The notes: a model not told the origin generated them from the sequence alone. A stretch of 64,000 nucleotides of DNA from Actinophytocola oryzae (GCF_004364325.1 NZ_SOCP01000002.1:781799-845798), one strand, 5' to 3'. Positions 8,456 through 17,409 are shown, counted from the first letter of the stretch. A program made the numbers and translations.

Positions 8456-9571
8456 TCAGATGCGTCGTGCGGCGCGCCAGGCCTTCGAGTACATGCCGCC
8501 GTCGTCGAGCAGTGACGTGCCGCCGAGGTCGCCGAACGTCGGGCCGTTGGCCCGCTCCCTGCTCGACATGAACCGGTAGTGGCCGGCCGAGTCGACGCCG
8601 ACGAACACGCCGACGTGGTCCAGCTCGTCCACGCTGCCCTCGACCTCGAAGAACACCAGGTCGCCCGGCTGCAGGGCGTTGTAGTCGGTGACCCGGGTGC
8701 CCTTGTTGGGGATCAGCGCCACGCCGGGGCCGTTCTGGGCGATGGCCCACGCACGCCTGGGCAGGCCGGGGCCCGGGTCGTTGCTGCCGAGCAGCGGGTA
8801 GCCGAGCCGGAAGCCGTAGACCATCCGCACGAAGCCCGAACAGTCGAGCGCGCCCCGGTGCTCCGGCTTGGGCTCCTTCCTGCCCGAGTCGGGGAACCGG
8901 TAGGGAATGCCGAGGTAGTCGAGGAAGTCGGACTGCTCGAGCCGCGCGTAGCCCGCCGGTTCCACCGGGCCGAAGATCGCGTCGCCCCGGAACTGCAGAC
9001 CCTCGGGGTTGGTCTCGTCGGCGGCGCCGTCGAAGTACTGCATCGCGGTGTCGAACACGTCGGGACTCGTGTCCTTCATGGCCGCGTCGAACCACGGCCC
9101 GAACCACGCGGCCTTCTCCGCGCCGGGCGCCCACGGCTCCGGCGCCAGCCGGACCCACGTCGTCGAGGTGACCGTGGCGTCGGTGAACCGCGCGTCGGCG
9201 AACGTCCTCGACGGGCCGGTCAGCGCCACTGTCCTGGCGCCGTCGGTGAACGTGGCGAGCACCGTGCCCGCCTGGTCCCGCACCACGGTCCGACCGGGGT
9301 TGTCGAGCCGGTCGAAGCGCGGGCCCGCGGCCGGTGCCTGCCCGGCGCCCGCCGCCTGGATCGCCACCGCGGTCGCGGGCGGTGCGCTCGTGGCGTCGCC
9401 GCTCGCCTGCTGGCGGGCGAACTGCACGACGCCGAACCCGCTCAGCCCGATCACCGCGAGCACCACACACGTCCGCAGCGCCTTCGAGGAGCCCTGCCTG
9501 CCGGATTCTTCGGTCCTCTGGTCAGTGCGTGCCATGCCCTGAGGCACGTCCACGCGGGACGGTTGGTTCAC
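8456..9571 (-). CDS. Membrane-anchored NlpC/P60 hydrolase, PgdS-like candidate
   Basis: About 371 residues: short basic N-terminus, one membrane span (about residues 33-52), a Pro/Ala-rich linker, a lipoprotein-like middle region, then a C-terminal NlpC/P60 domain. The catalytic cysteine is in GALDCSGFVRMVYGF and the histidine in DELDHVGVFVG. It is the last gene of the CapB/CapC operon. Its GTG overlaps the CapC stop (GTGA), so translation is coupled; an internal ATG at 9535 is the alternative start. In Bacillus the pgsBCA operon is followed by pgdS, an NlpC/P60 gamma-DL-glutamyl hydrolase. By position and fold this protein could release or trim poly-gamma-glutamate. A peptidoglycan endopeptidase is the other option. 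Confidence 0.8.
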   Translation of the reverse strand: MNQPSRVDVPQGMARTDQRTEESGRQGSSKALRTCVVLAVIGLSGFGVVQFARQQASGDATSAPPATAVAIQAAGAGQAPAAGPRFDRLDNPGRTVVRDQAGTVLATFTDGARTVALTGPSRTFADARFTDATVTSTTWVRLAPEPWAPGAEKAAWFGPWFDAAMKDTSPDVFDTAMQYFDGAADETNPEGLQFRGDAIFGPVEPAGYARLEQSDFLDYLGIPYRFPDSGRKEPKPEHRGALDCSGFVRMVYGFRLGYPLLGSNDPGPGLPRRAWAIAQNGPGVALIPNKGTRVTDYNALQPGDLVFFEVEGSVDELDHVGVFVGVDSAGHYRFMSSRERANGPTFGDLGGTSLLDDGGMYSKAWRAARRI

Positions 9572-10050
9572 ACCGCGGGCACCAGCCCGATGAGCACCCC
9601 GCTGGCCAGCACGCCGTAGCTGGCGAAGCTGACCGTGCCGGTGGCGAGCAACGTCGACACCGGCGGCTGCCGCACGAGCTGGTAGGCGATCAGCCCCGGC
9701 ACGACGAAGCCGAGCGTCTGGTGGGCGAACACCAGCGGGTAGTCCCGCTGGATCAGCAGGAACAGCGTGCTCTGGAACAGCACGCCGGTGAGCACGACCG
9801 CGGCGAACAGCCGCTTGCCGTAGAGGATCACCGCCCGCTGCAGCAGTTTCGTCGCGCCGAAGGTGAGCGCGGTCATCAGCACCACGATGGCCGCGCGCCG
9901 GTAGTCCTCGACGAGGGTCAGCGCTACCCAGCCGGGCGTGATCATCCCGCCGGGGGACAGGTTGGTGGTCAGATAGCACATCAGCGAGAACAGCAACCCG
10001 ATCGCCAACCCGAGGGTCGCCACCTCGGGAGGCAGGCCGTAGTCGATCAC
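9568..10050 (-). CDS. pgsC: Poly-gamma-glutamate synthase subunit CapC/PgsC
   Basis: 160 residues, almost all membrane-embedded (four or five predicted spans). The N-terminal segment LGLAIGLLFSLMCYLTTNLSPGGMITPGW is characteristic of CapC/PgsC, including the SPGG turn and following PGW. The protein pairs with CapB to form the poly-gamma-glutamate polymerase/translocase at the inner membrane. The GTG start overlaps the CapB stop by 4 bp, and its own stop overlaps the next start by 4 bp. Confidence 0.88.
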   Translation of the reverse strand: MIDYGLPPEVATLGLAIGLLFSLMCYLTTNLSPGGMITPGWVALTLVEDYRRAAIVVLMTALTFGATKLLQRAVILYGKRLFAAVVLTGVLFQSTLFLLIQRDYPLVFAHQTLGFVVPGLIAYQLVRQPPVSTLLATGTVSFASYGVLASGVLIGLVPAV

Positions 10051-11414
10051 TGCTCACGCCGGCTTCGGATGCGGGGCAACGGTTGTGTCACCCACGCGCT
10101 CTGTTGCTGCGGCCTTCTGACCGGCACGTGCCCGTCGGGGACATGTCCTTCCGGGGCGGGCCGGGACCGGGGATAGGGGGTCGGCCGGGGCGCCTCCCGG
10201 TCGAGTGGCTTGTCGCGTGGTTCCCGGACGGCGGCGGCGGGGGCGGGGGTCAGCGTCTCCAGCTCTTCCAACAACAGCTCGCCCTGGCCGTGGATGTTGC
10301 CGATGGCGATGAGAGAGGCCTGCTCGTCGATGCCGTCCACGATCTCGTCGACCAGTTCCCGCGCTTCTCGCGCGCCGCCGAGGTCCACGATCGTGTCGTG
10401 CCACCGCTGCGGGATGGCGACCTTCGCGCTGCGGGTCGGGGTGCCGATCAGCACGACCCGCTCCGGCTCGAGGTCGGCGACGAGCGCGCCCATCTGGGCG
10501 TTGCGCTCCATCCGGTCCGGCCGGCAGTTGATGACCAGGTGCAGTGGTCTCCTGACTCCCCCCGAGCCGAGCAGGCGCTGCACGTTCATCAGCGTCGACT
10601 GGGGGTCGTTGGCCGCGAACACGTTCGCGACACGCACCAGCTTGCCGTCCACCTGGTACCGCTTCACCTCCAGCACACCGGGGTCCGGCGGCGCGGACCA
10701 CATGCCCGCCAGCGCCGAGGACCGGTTGACCCCGAGCAGTTCCGCGACCACGAGCGCGATCGCGACGTTCTCCTTGAACGTGATCCAGCTGAACTCGGCC
10801 ATCTCCTCGTCGGTGACCGACTCGGGGTCCACGACCAGCAGCGCGCAGTCGCGGCGCGCGGCCTCGCGTTTGAGCAGTGGCAACCGTTCCTGCTCCGCGG
10901 TGACGCACACCCCGCCGACCGGCATGGTCCTGGACAGCGACCTGGCGACGTCGTCGAGTGTCGGGCCCATCTCGGTGAGGTGGTCCTCGCGGACGTTGCA
11001 CAGCACGCCGATGTTCGAGCGGATGAGCTTGTCCTGGCTGATCCCCTGCAGGTCCGGCATGACCGCCATGCACTCGATGACCAGCGCGTCCGGCCGGTAC
11101 GCCGAAGCCCGCCGGACGATGCCGACCTGCTCGATCACGTTCGCGATGCCGAACTTGCGGTAGACGGGCTCCTCGCTGGCGTCCGGGTGGATGAACCTGG
11201 CCGCGGTGCCGGTCGTCTTCGCGACGGTGACGAGCCCACCGCCCCGCAGGGCACCGGCGCACAGCCGGGTGATCGAGCTCTTGCCGCGAATGCCGTTGAT
11301 CATGATGCGGTTGGGGATCCGGTTCAGGTTGGCGTTGTGGCGGCGTTGTTCGACGAGGCCGCCGAGCAGCATCACGACGCTGCCGCCGAGGAGCACGAAG
11401 TACAGGAAGATCAT
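10047..11414 (-). CDS. pgsB: Poly-gamma-glutamate synthase subunit CapB/PgsB
   Basis: 455 residues: an N-terminal membrane helix (1-20) followed by a Mur-ligase-like ATPase. The P-loop is NGIRGKSSITRL, and downstream family motifs include TTGTAARFIHPD, ECMAVMPDLQGISQDK and NVREDHLTEMGPTL. CapB activates glutamate carboxylate with ATP and joins gamma-amide bonds. The last 70 residues are a Pro/Arg-rich tail not found in Bacillus PgsB. The ATG overlaps the stop of the upstream sensor gene by one base (TGATG), and the CapC start overlaps its stop. CapA, the third Bacillus component, is not in the window. Confidence 0.92.
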   Translation of the reverse strand: MIFLYFVLLGGSVVMLLGGLVEQRRHNANLNRIPNRIMINGIRGKSSITRLCAGALRGGGLVTVAKTTGTAARFIHPDASEEPVYRKFGIANVIEQVGIVRRASAYRPDALVIECMAVMPDLQGISQDKLIRSNIGVLCNVREDHLTEMGPTLDDVARSLSRTMPVGGVCVTAEQERLPLLKREAARRDCALLVVDPESVTDEEMAEFSWITFKENVAIALVVAELLGVNRSSALAGMWSAPPDPGVLEVKRYQVDGKLVRVANVFAANDPQSTLMNVQRLLGSGGVRRPLHLVINCRPDRMERNAQMGALVADLEPERVVLIGTPTRSAKVAIPQRWHDTIVDLGGAREARELVDEIVDGIDEQASLIAIGNIHGQGELLLEELETLTPAPAAAVREPRDKPLDREAPRPTPYPRSRPAPEGHVPDGHVPVRRPQQQSAWVTQPLPRIRSRREQ

Positions 11415-13684
11415 CAGCCGCCTCGCCTGGCAGGGGACGGGCTCTGGTGTGAACGGGGACGGGTGGGGGCCTGCCCCCGGCGCCGCCTCGGTGCCGGCTT
11501 GGCCGTCGACGGTGTCGCGGGCACCGCGGCGATCAGCTCGGTCGAGTCGGTCGCCGCGCCGGTGGGCCGGCGGGACCCGCCGAGCCTGCGCACCCCCTCG
11601 GTCATCGCCTGCCTGCAGATCTCCAGACAGGAGGCGATCGTGCCGATCTGGTCCTGGTGCTGCGGGTAGATGACCGAGCCGTGCCTGCCCGCGACGATCT
11701 CGTCCGCGGCCTCCGCGACCCGGCGCAGCGGCCGGATCACCAGCAGGTACTGCCAGCCGAAGAGCAGCAGCGCGAGGAGCGCGGCCACCAGCGCGGCGAC
11801 CATGGCGTTGCGGCGCAGCTCGTTGTCGGGCAGCGCGAGGTCGGTGACCGGCTGCTCGGCGACGACCGTCCAGCCCAGCTTGCCGCTCACCCCGCCACGC
11901 AGGCGGGCCGACACGACGACCGCGCGGCTGCCCGTGCCCTCCTGGGTCCTGGCGACCGGGTCGCCCTTGCCCGCCTCGATGGCGCTGTCCCGCAGCTCCG
12001 CGCCCAGGTCGGCGAAGGCGATGAAGCCGCCGGTGGACGCGATCGTGCGCAGACCGTTGTCCACCAGCTGGACCGAGCCGGGCGCCCGCGCGAGCAGCCT
12101 GCCGATGTGGTCGAGGTCGAACTCGCCGACCAGGGTCCGGCCCTTCGGCAGCGGCGCGTACGCGAACAGCACCGGCACCGGCGCGGTGCCCTGCCGCAGC
12201 AGGATGCCGGGCTGGGCGGGCAGCGGCTCGGCGGCACGCAGCGGCGGGCGGCCCACCGACGCGGTGACCTGGCCGTCCTGGTCGATGACGTACACGCCGC
12301 GGTAGCGCGACTGTCCGGCGAACAGCCCGTCGAGCCGCGACCGCACGTCGGTGCCGTCGTCGCCGGTGAGCGCGGCGAAGGACGTCAGGTCGGCGAGCCC
12401 GTCGTTGAGGCTGCGCCGCAGTGCCTCGGTCGCCGCCGTCGTCTGGTTGCGGGCGCTGGCGACCACCGCGTCCGGCACGGCGACCTCCCCGCTGCCGACG
12501 GTCAGCAGCACGCCGACCGACCAGGCGAACACGGCACCGGTGGTGAGCCCGAGCGCGACGACCGTGCCCATGCCCTTGCGGCGTGGTTTCTCCAGCCGTT
12601 CCGGCGTGCCGCCCAGCTCCGAGCGGCAGTGCTCGAACGCGGCGGCGATCCGGTCCACCTCCCGGGTCCTCGCCCGCCGCAGGCGCGTCGTCATCAGCTT
12701 GCCGCCCGCGATGGCCAGCGCGTCGGCACGCAGCCGCCGGGTCGGGTTGACCAGCACCCGCCGGATGAGCAGGAAACCGAACAGCGCCACCCCGACGAGC
12801 GCGACCGCGGGCACGACGCCGTTGCCGCCCGGCCCCGCCGGGACGACCGGGGCGTGCACCACCGACACCACGGCGAGACCGAGCGTGCCGTTCACCCGCG
12901 AGGACGACACCGGCGTGTACACGACGGTCGGCTGCTCGGTGCGGCCCTTCGGTCCGGTGACCGCCCTGCCGGTCAGGCTGCCGTACTCGCCGTCCGCCCC
13001 CGCGGCACTGGCCAGCTCGACCAGCCGGTTGACGTCCTTGTCGGCGGTGGCTGGCGGGGTGCCGCGAGAGTCGATCACCTGGCCGGTGCTCGTGGTCAGC
13101 AGCAGCGCCTCACGCAGGTCGCCGCCGATCGTGGAGTCGGGGAGCCTGCTGCCGCGGGCGGCGACGAGCAGCTTGGCGCCCGGCAGCGGCGTGGCCACGA
13201 CCACCCGCAGTGTGCCGTCGGCACCGACGACCGGGGTGACGATCGTGCTGGTCACGGTCTTCGGGACCGACTGGCCGGAGACCGGCTCACCACGGGTCGC
13301 GACGAGGGCACGCGTGGCGGCGTCGAGCACCGCGGCCCCCCGCCAGTTCCCGGTCTGCAGCAGCCTCGTCAGCAGCTCGTCCGGCGTGTCCGCGGGCACG
13401 TCCGTCACCGTCTCGAGGTCGGCGATGCCCTGGCTGGCCGAGGCGCCGATGGCCGAGCCTGCGCCCTGGACGAGCTGCTGCTGCGACTCGGTGACGGCCG
13501 GGGACACCGCGCCTGCCTCCTGCCCGTCGAGCAGTACCGCGCACAGTCCGGCGTGCAGCAGTAACAGGAGGAGCACCGTGATCGAGGGCGTGCTGACCCC
13601 GGAGGGGAAGCCGTTCTCCGGCAGCTGGTCGGTCAGTGCGTGCCCCGGCTTGGGGCGCCGCGGTCGTCTGGCTCGGACTACCAT
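11414..13684 (-). CDS. Large membrane sensor-like protein with tandem extracytoplasmic and HAMP modules
   Basis: 756 residues built from two similar halves. Half one: membrane helix (about 34-52), extracytoplasmic domain, helix (about 290-308), HAMP-like segment starting RRVLVNPTRRLRADALAIAGG. Half two: helix (about 373-395), cache-like extracytoplasmic domain with GVYVIDQDGQVTASVGRPP, helix (about 640-660), HAMP starting VIRPLRRVAEAADEIVAG. The C-terminal 60 residues are basic and Pro-rich. No kinase, cyclase or chemotaxis domain follows, so it is not a complete two-component sensor. It leads the poly-gamma-glutamate operon with stop-start overlap, and may sense the envelope or help form the export complex in place of CapA. 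Confidence 0.75.
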   Translation of the reverse strand: MVVRARRPRRPKPGHALTDQLPENGFPSGVSTPSITVLLLLLLHAGLCAVLLDGQEAGAVSPAVTESQQQLVQGAGSAIGASASQGIADLETVTDVPADTPDELLTRLLQTGNWRGAAVLDAATRALVATRGEPVSGQSVPKTVTSTIVTPVVGADGTLRVVVATPLPGAKLLVAARGSRLPDSTIGGDLREALLLTTSTGQVIDSRGTPPATADKDVNRLVELASAAGADGEYGSLTGRAVTGPKGRTEQPTVVYTPVSSSRVNGTLGLAVVSVVHAPVVPAGPGGNGVVPAVALVGVALFGFLLIRRVLVNPTRRLRADALAIAGGKLMTTRLRRARTREVDRIAAAFEHCRSELGGTPERLEKPRRKGMGTVVALGLTTGAVFAWSVGVLLTVGSGEVAVPDAVVASARNQTTAATEALRRSLNDGLADLTSFAALTGDDGTDVRSRLDGLFAGQSRYRGVYVIDQDGQVTASVGRPPLRAAEPLPAQPGILLRQGTAPVPVLFAYAPLPKGRTLVGEFDLDHIGRLLARAPGSVQLVDNGLRTIASTGGFIAFADLGAELRDSAIEAGKGDPVARTQEGTGSRAVVVSARLRGGVSGKLGWTVVAEQPVTDLALPDNELRRNAMVAALVAALLALLLFGWQYLLVIRPLRRVAEAADEIVAGRHGSVIYPQHQDQIGTIASCLEICRQAMTEGVRRLGGSRRPTGAATDSTELIAAVPATPSTAKPAPRRRRGQAPTRPRSHQSPSPARRGG

Positions 13685-13868
13685 AGTTGCGCGTTTCGTC
13701 CTGATCCGTGCTCGGCCGAGGATGTCGTGACCTATACGTACGCGCGGCCCCGGAGCGTGTGCTTCGCGTTACCCGATCTTCGAATCGGGCCGGAATTTAC
13801 GCCGAACGGCCTACTGCGACTGGACATTTCGGTCTAGTAGTCATCGGGGCCCTCTACACTCCGCGACG

Positions 13869-14786
13869 GTGAGTGGACTCCTTCGACAGCCGGTCCTGTG
13901 GCTCGCCATCGGAGCCGTGCTCGTCGCCGGCACGTCGTTCGTCGTCGGGCACGGCAACGAGCCCGCCGCGGCCCCGCGCGGCGACACCCTTTCCGCGACC
14001 GACCTCGGCACGCAGGTTCGCCGCTTCGCCGCCGGTCTCCACGACGACGCGCGCTACCGCGCGCCCAGGCAGTCCGAGCGGCGTCAGCTGCTCTCGGCCC
14101 TGCGGGCACTGGCGGCAGGCGACTCGGAGCGCGCCGAGGACGAGGCCGCCGAGCTGGGGTTCACGGTCCGGACCGGCACCGACGAGAGGACCGGCCGCAG
14201 GTACGGGCTCGCGGTCAACCCGAAGGGCGAGCGCGGGTGGGGCTGGTACCTGGTCGACCTGTCCGCGCCGGTCCGGCTGGCGGTCGAGGTGCCGCACCCC
14301 AACTTCGACCTGCACACCGAGGAGATCGGGTTGGCGCTCTACCGGGCGGTGCCCGGGTCGCTCCTGATGGTCGCGGGCACCCACCGGCGGGTCGACGACG
14401 GTGCGGGCGACGTCGCGCACCGCACCGACTCGATGTTCCACGCGGTGGCGTCCGACATCGCCGGGCGCGGCCTGCCCCAGGTCCAGCTGCACGGCTTCCA
14501 CGACGACAACCTGCCGGACGTCGACGTGGTGGTCTCGCCGGGCGCGGCCGACCCCGACGACGCCGTGAGCCGGGTGGCCGACCGGATCGACGACGCCGAC
14601 CTGCGCGTGTGCCGGTCCTGGCGCGGGGACTGCGGCCGCCTGGAGGGCACCACCAACGTGCAGGGCCGTGACGCGGCCAGGCAGGGCACGACGTTCGTGC
14701 ACGTGGAGATCAGCCGCAGCGTCCGGGACGACCGCGACGACTGGTCCGCACTGGTCCGCGCGATGGCCGACGCCGAACTGGACTAG
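13869..14786 (+). CDS. Exported protein of unknown function, hydrolase-like His/Glu motifs
   Basis: 305 residues with an N-terminal signal anchor (about 7-28). The central domain has a conserved-looking set of polar residues: VEVPHPNFDLHTEEIG, VAGTHRRVDD, DVAHRTDSMFHAV and QLHGFHDDN. Clustered His, Asp and Glu around short beta strands recall metal-dependent amidohydrolases or exopeptidases, but I cannot assign a family. It starts with GTG 184 bp from, and divergent to, the poly-gamma-glutamate operon, so shared regulation and a role in polymer turnover are possible. Both are inference. Confidence 0.6.
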   Translation: MSGLLRQPVLWLAIGAVLVAGTSFVVGHGNEPAAAPRGDTLSATDLGTQVRRFAAGLHDDARYRAPRQSERRQLLSALRALAAGDSERAEDEAAELGFTVRTGTDERTGRRYGLAVNPKGERGWGWYLVDLSAPVRLAVEVPHPNFDLHTEEIGLALYRAVPGSLLMVAGTHRRVDDGAGDVAHRTDSMFHAVASDIAGRGLPQVQLHGFHDDNLPDVDVVVSPGAADPDDAVSRVADRIDDADLRVCRSWRGDCGRLEGTTNVQGRDAARQGTTFVHVEISRSVRDDRDDWSALVRAMADAELD

Positions 14787-14802
14787 TCGGTACGGTCCGG
14801 GT

Positions 14803-15516
14803 GTGGAACATGTCGCGGAGGACTGGTCGAGTGCGCTGGCCATCGTCGCTCACCCTGACGACCTCGAGTACGGCACCGCCGCGGCGGTCGCGCGGTGGAC
14901 CGGGCAGGGCAAGGCGATCGCCTACTGCCTGGCGACCAGCGGCGAGGCGGGGATCGACGGCCTCGAGCCGGAGCGGGCCGGGCCCCTGCGCGAGGCGGAG
15001 GAGCGGGCGGGCGCGGCGCTCGTCGGGGTCGACATCGTGGAGTTCCTCGGCCATCCGGACGGCGTGCTGGAGTACGGGCTGCCGTTGCGCCGGGACATCG
15101 CGCGGGCGGTCCGGCGGCACCGGCCGGACGTGGTGATCACGGGCAACTACCACGACACCTGGGGTCCGGGGATGCCCAACCAGGCCGACCACGTCGCTTT
15201 GGGTCGCGCGGTGCTCGACGGCGTGCGGGACGCGGGCAACCGCTGGGTGTTCCGGGAGCTGCTCGACGAGGGGCTCCAGCCGCACAGGGTGTCGTCGTTG
15301 CTGGTCAGCAACGTGCCGGGCGCGGAGCACGGGGTGGACGTGACCGAGTCGTTCGCGGCAGGGGTCGCGTCGCTCGAGGCGCACGCGGAGTACCTGCGTG
15401 GCCTGGGCGACCACGCGATGAGTGATCCGGGGGAGTTCCTCGAGTCACTGGCCCGCCAGGTCGGCACGGCGCTGGGCTGCACGTACGCGGTGGGTTTCGA
15501 GGTCGTCAGCGTCTGA
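14803..15516 (+). CDS. PIG-L family deacetylase
   Basis: 237 residues, LmbE/PIG-L fold. The zinc site is marked by IVAHPDDLEYG (His, Asp, Asp) and NQADHVALGR (third ligand histidine). TSGEAGIDGL and GHPDGVLEYG are family loops. Members remove N-acetyl groups from GlcNAc derivatives (MshB, Mca in mycothiol metabolism) or from glycopeptides. Closest by feel is the stand-alone actinobacterial group rather than MshB; substrate unknown. The GTG at 14803 is used; it follows the preceding gene by 16 bp and may be co-transcribed with it. Confidence 0.85.
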   Translation: MEHVAEDWSSALAIVAHPDDLEYGTAAAVARWTGQGKAIAYCLATSGEAGIDGLEPERAGPLREAEERAGAALVGVDIVEFLGHPDGVLEYGLPLRRDIARAVRRHRPDVVITGNYHDTWGPGMPNQADHVALGRAVLDGVRDAGNRWVFRELLDEGLQPHRVSSLLVSNVPGAEHGVDVTESFAAGVASLEAHAEYLRGLGDHAMSDPGEFLESLARQVGTALGCTYAVGFEVVSV

Positions 15517-15532
15517 CCCGCGACAGTTCGTT

Positions 15533-15562
15533 CAGTGAACTGTGACACGGAACAGTTCACTG
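15533..15562. promoter_or_regulatory. Putative HxlR operator
   Basis: A perfect inverted repeat, CAGTGAACTGT and ACAGTTCACTG, with an 8-bp spacer sits 28 bp upstream of the HxlR start. Extra GTTC/GAAC half-sites flank it (AGTTCG before, GAGTGAACT after). Spacing and symmetry suit autoregulation by the adjacent winged-helix protein. Confidence 0.6.
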
Positions 15563-15590
15563 AGTGAACTACGAGGTTACCCTCGGGGGC

Positions 15591-16118
15591 ATGTCGCTTC
15601 CCAGCACGTACGCCGACCGCAACTGCTCGCTGGCCAGGGCGCTGGAGGTGGTCGGGGAGCGGTGGACGCTCCTCGTGGTCCGCGACGCGTTCTTCGGGGT
15701 GCGCCGGTTCGGGGACTTCGCCGCCCAGCTCGGGATTCCCCGTGCCGTGCTGACGAGCAGGCTGAAGTCCCTCGTGCGGGAAGGCGTGCTCACACGTGAC
15801 GAGCTCGCGGGCGGAAGCGTCGAGTACCGCCTGACGGACAAGGGCATCGAGCTGTGGCCGATCGTGCGTGCCCTGATGAACTGGGGCGACGCGCACTACT
15901 CGCCCGCCGGGGCGCGGCGCGCCATGCGCCACGACGAGGACGGCGCTCCGCTCGACGGCGAGGGACGCTGCCGGGACTGCGACGTGGTCGTCCCGGTCCA
16001 GGAGATCCGGACCGAGCCGGGCCCCGGGTTCGAGCCGCCGAGGTCCGCTCCCGATCCCGTGTCGGGCGCGATGAACAGCCCTCGGCGACTTCTCGAACCG
16101 ATCACGACTCGCGAATGA
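15591..16118 (+). CDS. HxlR-family transcriptional regulator
   Basis: 175 residues with a winged-helix HxlR (MarR-like) domain at 1-100. The N-terminal NCSLARALEVVGERWTLLVV is diagnostic: the cysteine and GxRWTLLV segment recur in the family. RRFGDFAAQLGIPRAVLTSRLKSL is the recognition helix region. The C-terminus has a CRDC motif that could bind a metal or sense thiol stress. The ATG at 15591 has a GGGGG ribosome site; an ATG at 15564 is in frame. It is followed 11 bp later by an SDR gene, its likely target. Confidence 0.87.
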   Translation: MSLPSTYADRNCSLARALEVVGERWTLLVVRDAFFGVRRFGDFAAQLGIPRAVLTSRLKSLVREGVLTRDELAGGSVEYRLTDKGIELWPIVRALMNWGDAHYSPAGARRAMRHDEDGAPLDGEGRCRDCDVVVPVQEIRTEPGPGFEPPRSAPDPVSGAMNSPRRLLEPITTRE

Positions 16119-16129
16119 GGAGAACCACC

Positions 16130-16897
16130 ATGTCTTCCGTGCTCATCACCGGTGCGTCCAGGGGAATCGGCCGGGCCGTCGCCGTCGAGCTGGCGGGCCG
16201 AGGCCACCGGGTGATCGCCACGGCACGCCGACCGGAGACCCTCGCGGACCTCGACGTCGACCAGCGCCTGCGCCTCGACGTCACCGACCAGCAGAGCGTC
16301 GACCGGGCCGTCGGAGAGGCCGGCGAGATCGACGTACTGGTCAGCAACGCGGGCGAGACCGTGCGTGCGCCACTGGAGAGCGTGCCGCTGGCCGAGGTCG
16401 AACGGCTCTTCCAGCTCAACACCCTGGGTGCGCTGCGGGTGGCGCAGGGCGTGCTCCCCGCGATGCGTGAACGAGGAGCGGGCCGCCTCGTGTTCGTCTC
16501 CAGCACCCAGGGGCGCATGGTGCTGCCGATGATCGGCCCCTACGGCGCGAGCAAGTGGGCGCTGGAGGCGCTTGCCGAGACGCTCGCCATCGAGACGGGT
16601 CACTTCGGCATCAGCGTGAGCGTCGTGCAGCCCGGCGCGGTCTCCTCCGGTGGCGGAGAGCGTGCCAGGGTCTTCCTCGAGGACGACGATCCCTACGCCC
16701 CGCTGTACGCGGAACTCGGGGTGCTGCGCGGTGAGGCCGTCAGTCCGGAAGTGGTCGCCGCCGCGGTGGCCGACACGATCGAGCTGCCCGACCCGCCGCT
16801 GCGGATACCGGTCGGCGCACCCGCCGAACGTGCTCTGTCGGCGCGCAAGGAGGCCCCGGAGAGCGAGCCGTTCCTCATGGCCGAGATCAACTGGTAG
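16130..16897 (+). CDS. Short-chain dehydrogenase/reductase
   Basis: 255 residues, classical SDR. Cofactor motif [11 protein letters not shown] near the N-terminus, NAG at about 80 (SNAGETV), catalytic serine in VFVSSTQG and YGASK (Tyr/Lys). The Arg pair in ATARRP after beta-2 suggests NADP(H). The start has GAGGAG 7 nt upstream. It forms a two-gene operon with the HxlR regulator, an arrangement common where HxlR controls detoxifying reductases of aldehydes, quinones or electrophiles. Substrate unknown. Confidence 0.88.
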   Translation: MSSVLITGASRGIGRAVAVELAGRGHRVIATARRPETLADLDVDQRLRLDVTDQQSVDRAVGEAGEIDVLVSNAGETVRAPLESVPLAEVERLFQLNTLGALRVAQGVLPAMRERGAGRLVFVSSTQGRMVLPMIGPYGASKWALEALAETLAIETGHFGISVSVVQPGAVSSGGGERARVFLEDDDPYAPLYAELGVLRGEAVSPEVVAAAVADTIELPDPPLRIPVGAPAERALSARKEAPESEPFLMAEINW

Positions 16898-16929
16898 TTC
16901 CGACATTCGAGCTGCAGCGCCGAACTGCC

Positions 16930-17403
16930 TTGTTTTCCGCACGGGGTAAGGAGAACTCTCGAAGCCGCGAGCTGGTGCCCGAGCTGCGGCGCGTGCAGGA
17001 GGACCCGACGCTGATCCCGCACCTGGTGAACGAGTCGTTGCGGTGGGCCTCACCGGTCAAGCACTTCATGCGGCAGGCCGCCGAGGACTACGTGCTGCGG
17101 GGACAGCGGATCCGCGCGGGCGACCGGATGATGCTGCTGTTCCAGTCGGCCAACCGCGACGCCGACGTGTTCGACGACCCCGACAGCTTCCGCGTCGACC
17201 GGCAGCCCGACCGGCACGTCGCCTTCGGTCACGGCGTGCACGTGTGCATCGGGCAGTACCTGGCCAAACAGGAGATGCGCCTGCTGTTCGAGGAGCTGCT
17301 GCCCAGGATCGAGTCGATCGAGATCACCGGGGAACGGAAGGTGGTGCTCTCCAACTTCGTCGGCGGCCCGAAGAACCTGCCCGTACGGCTGGTCCTGCGG
17401 TGA
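16930..17403 (+). pseudogene. 5'-truncated cytochrome P450 remnant
   Basis: Homology begins at about 16980 and covers only the last 140 residues of a P450: the K-helix ExxR in [11 protein letters not shown], then [14 protein letters not shown] and the heme loop [17 protein letters not shown]. The N-terminal 250 residues, including the I-helix, are absent, and the 30 bases before the homologous part look unrelated. The remaining frame is intact, so the deletion is fairly recent, but a functional P450 is not possible. Confidence 0.82.
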
Positions 17404-17409
17404 GCGCCC

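Noticed and set aside
11657..13564. Long forward frames opposite the tandem sensor gene
   Set aside because: No membrane helices or motifs, biased to Arg/Gly/Gln; the reverse frame has clear TM-HAMP architecture and couples to capB.
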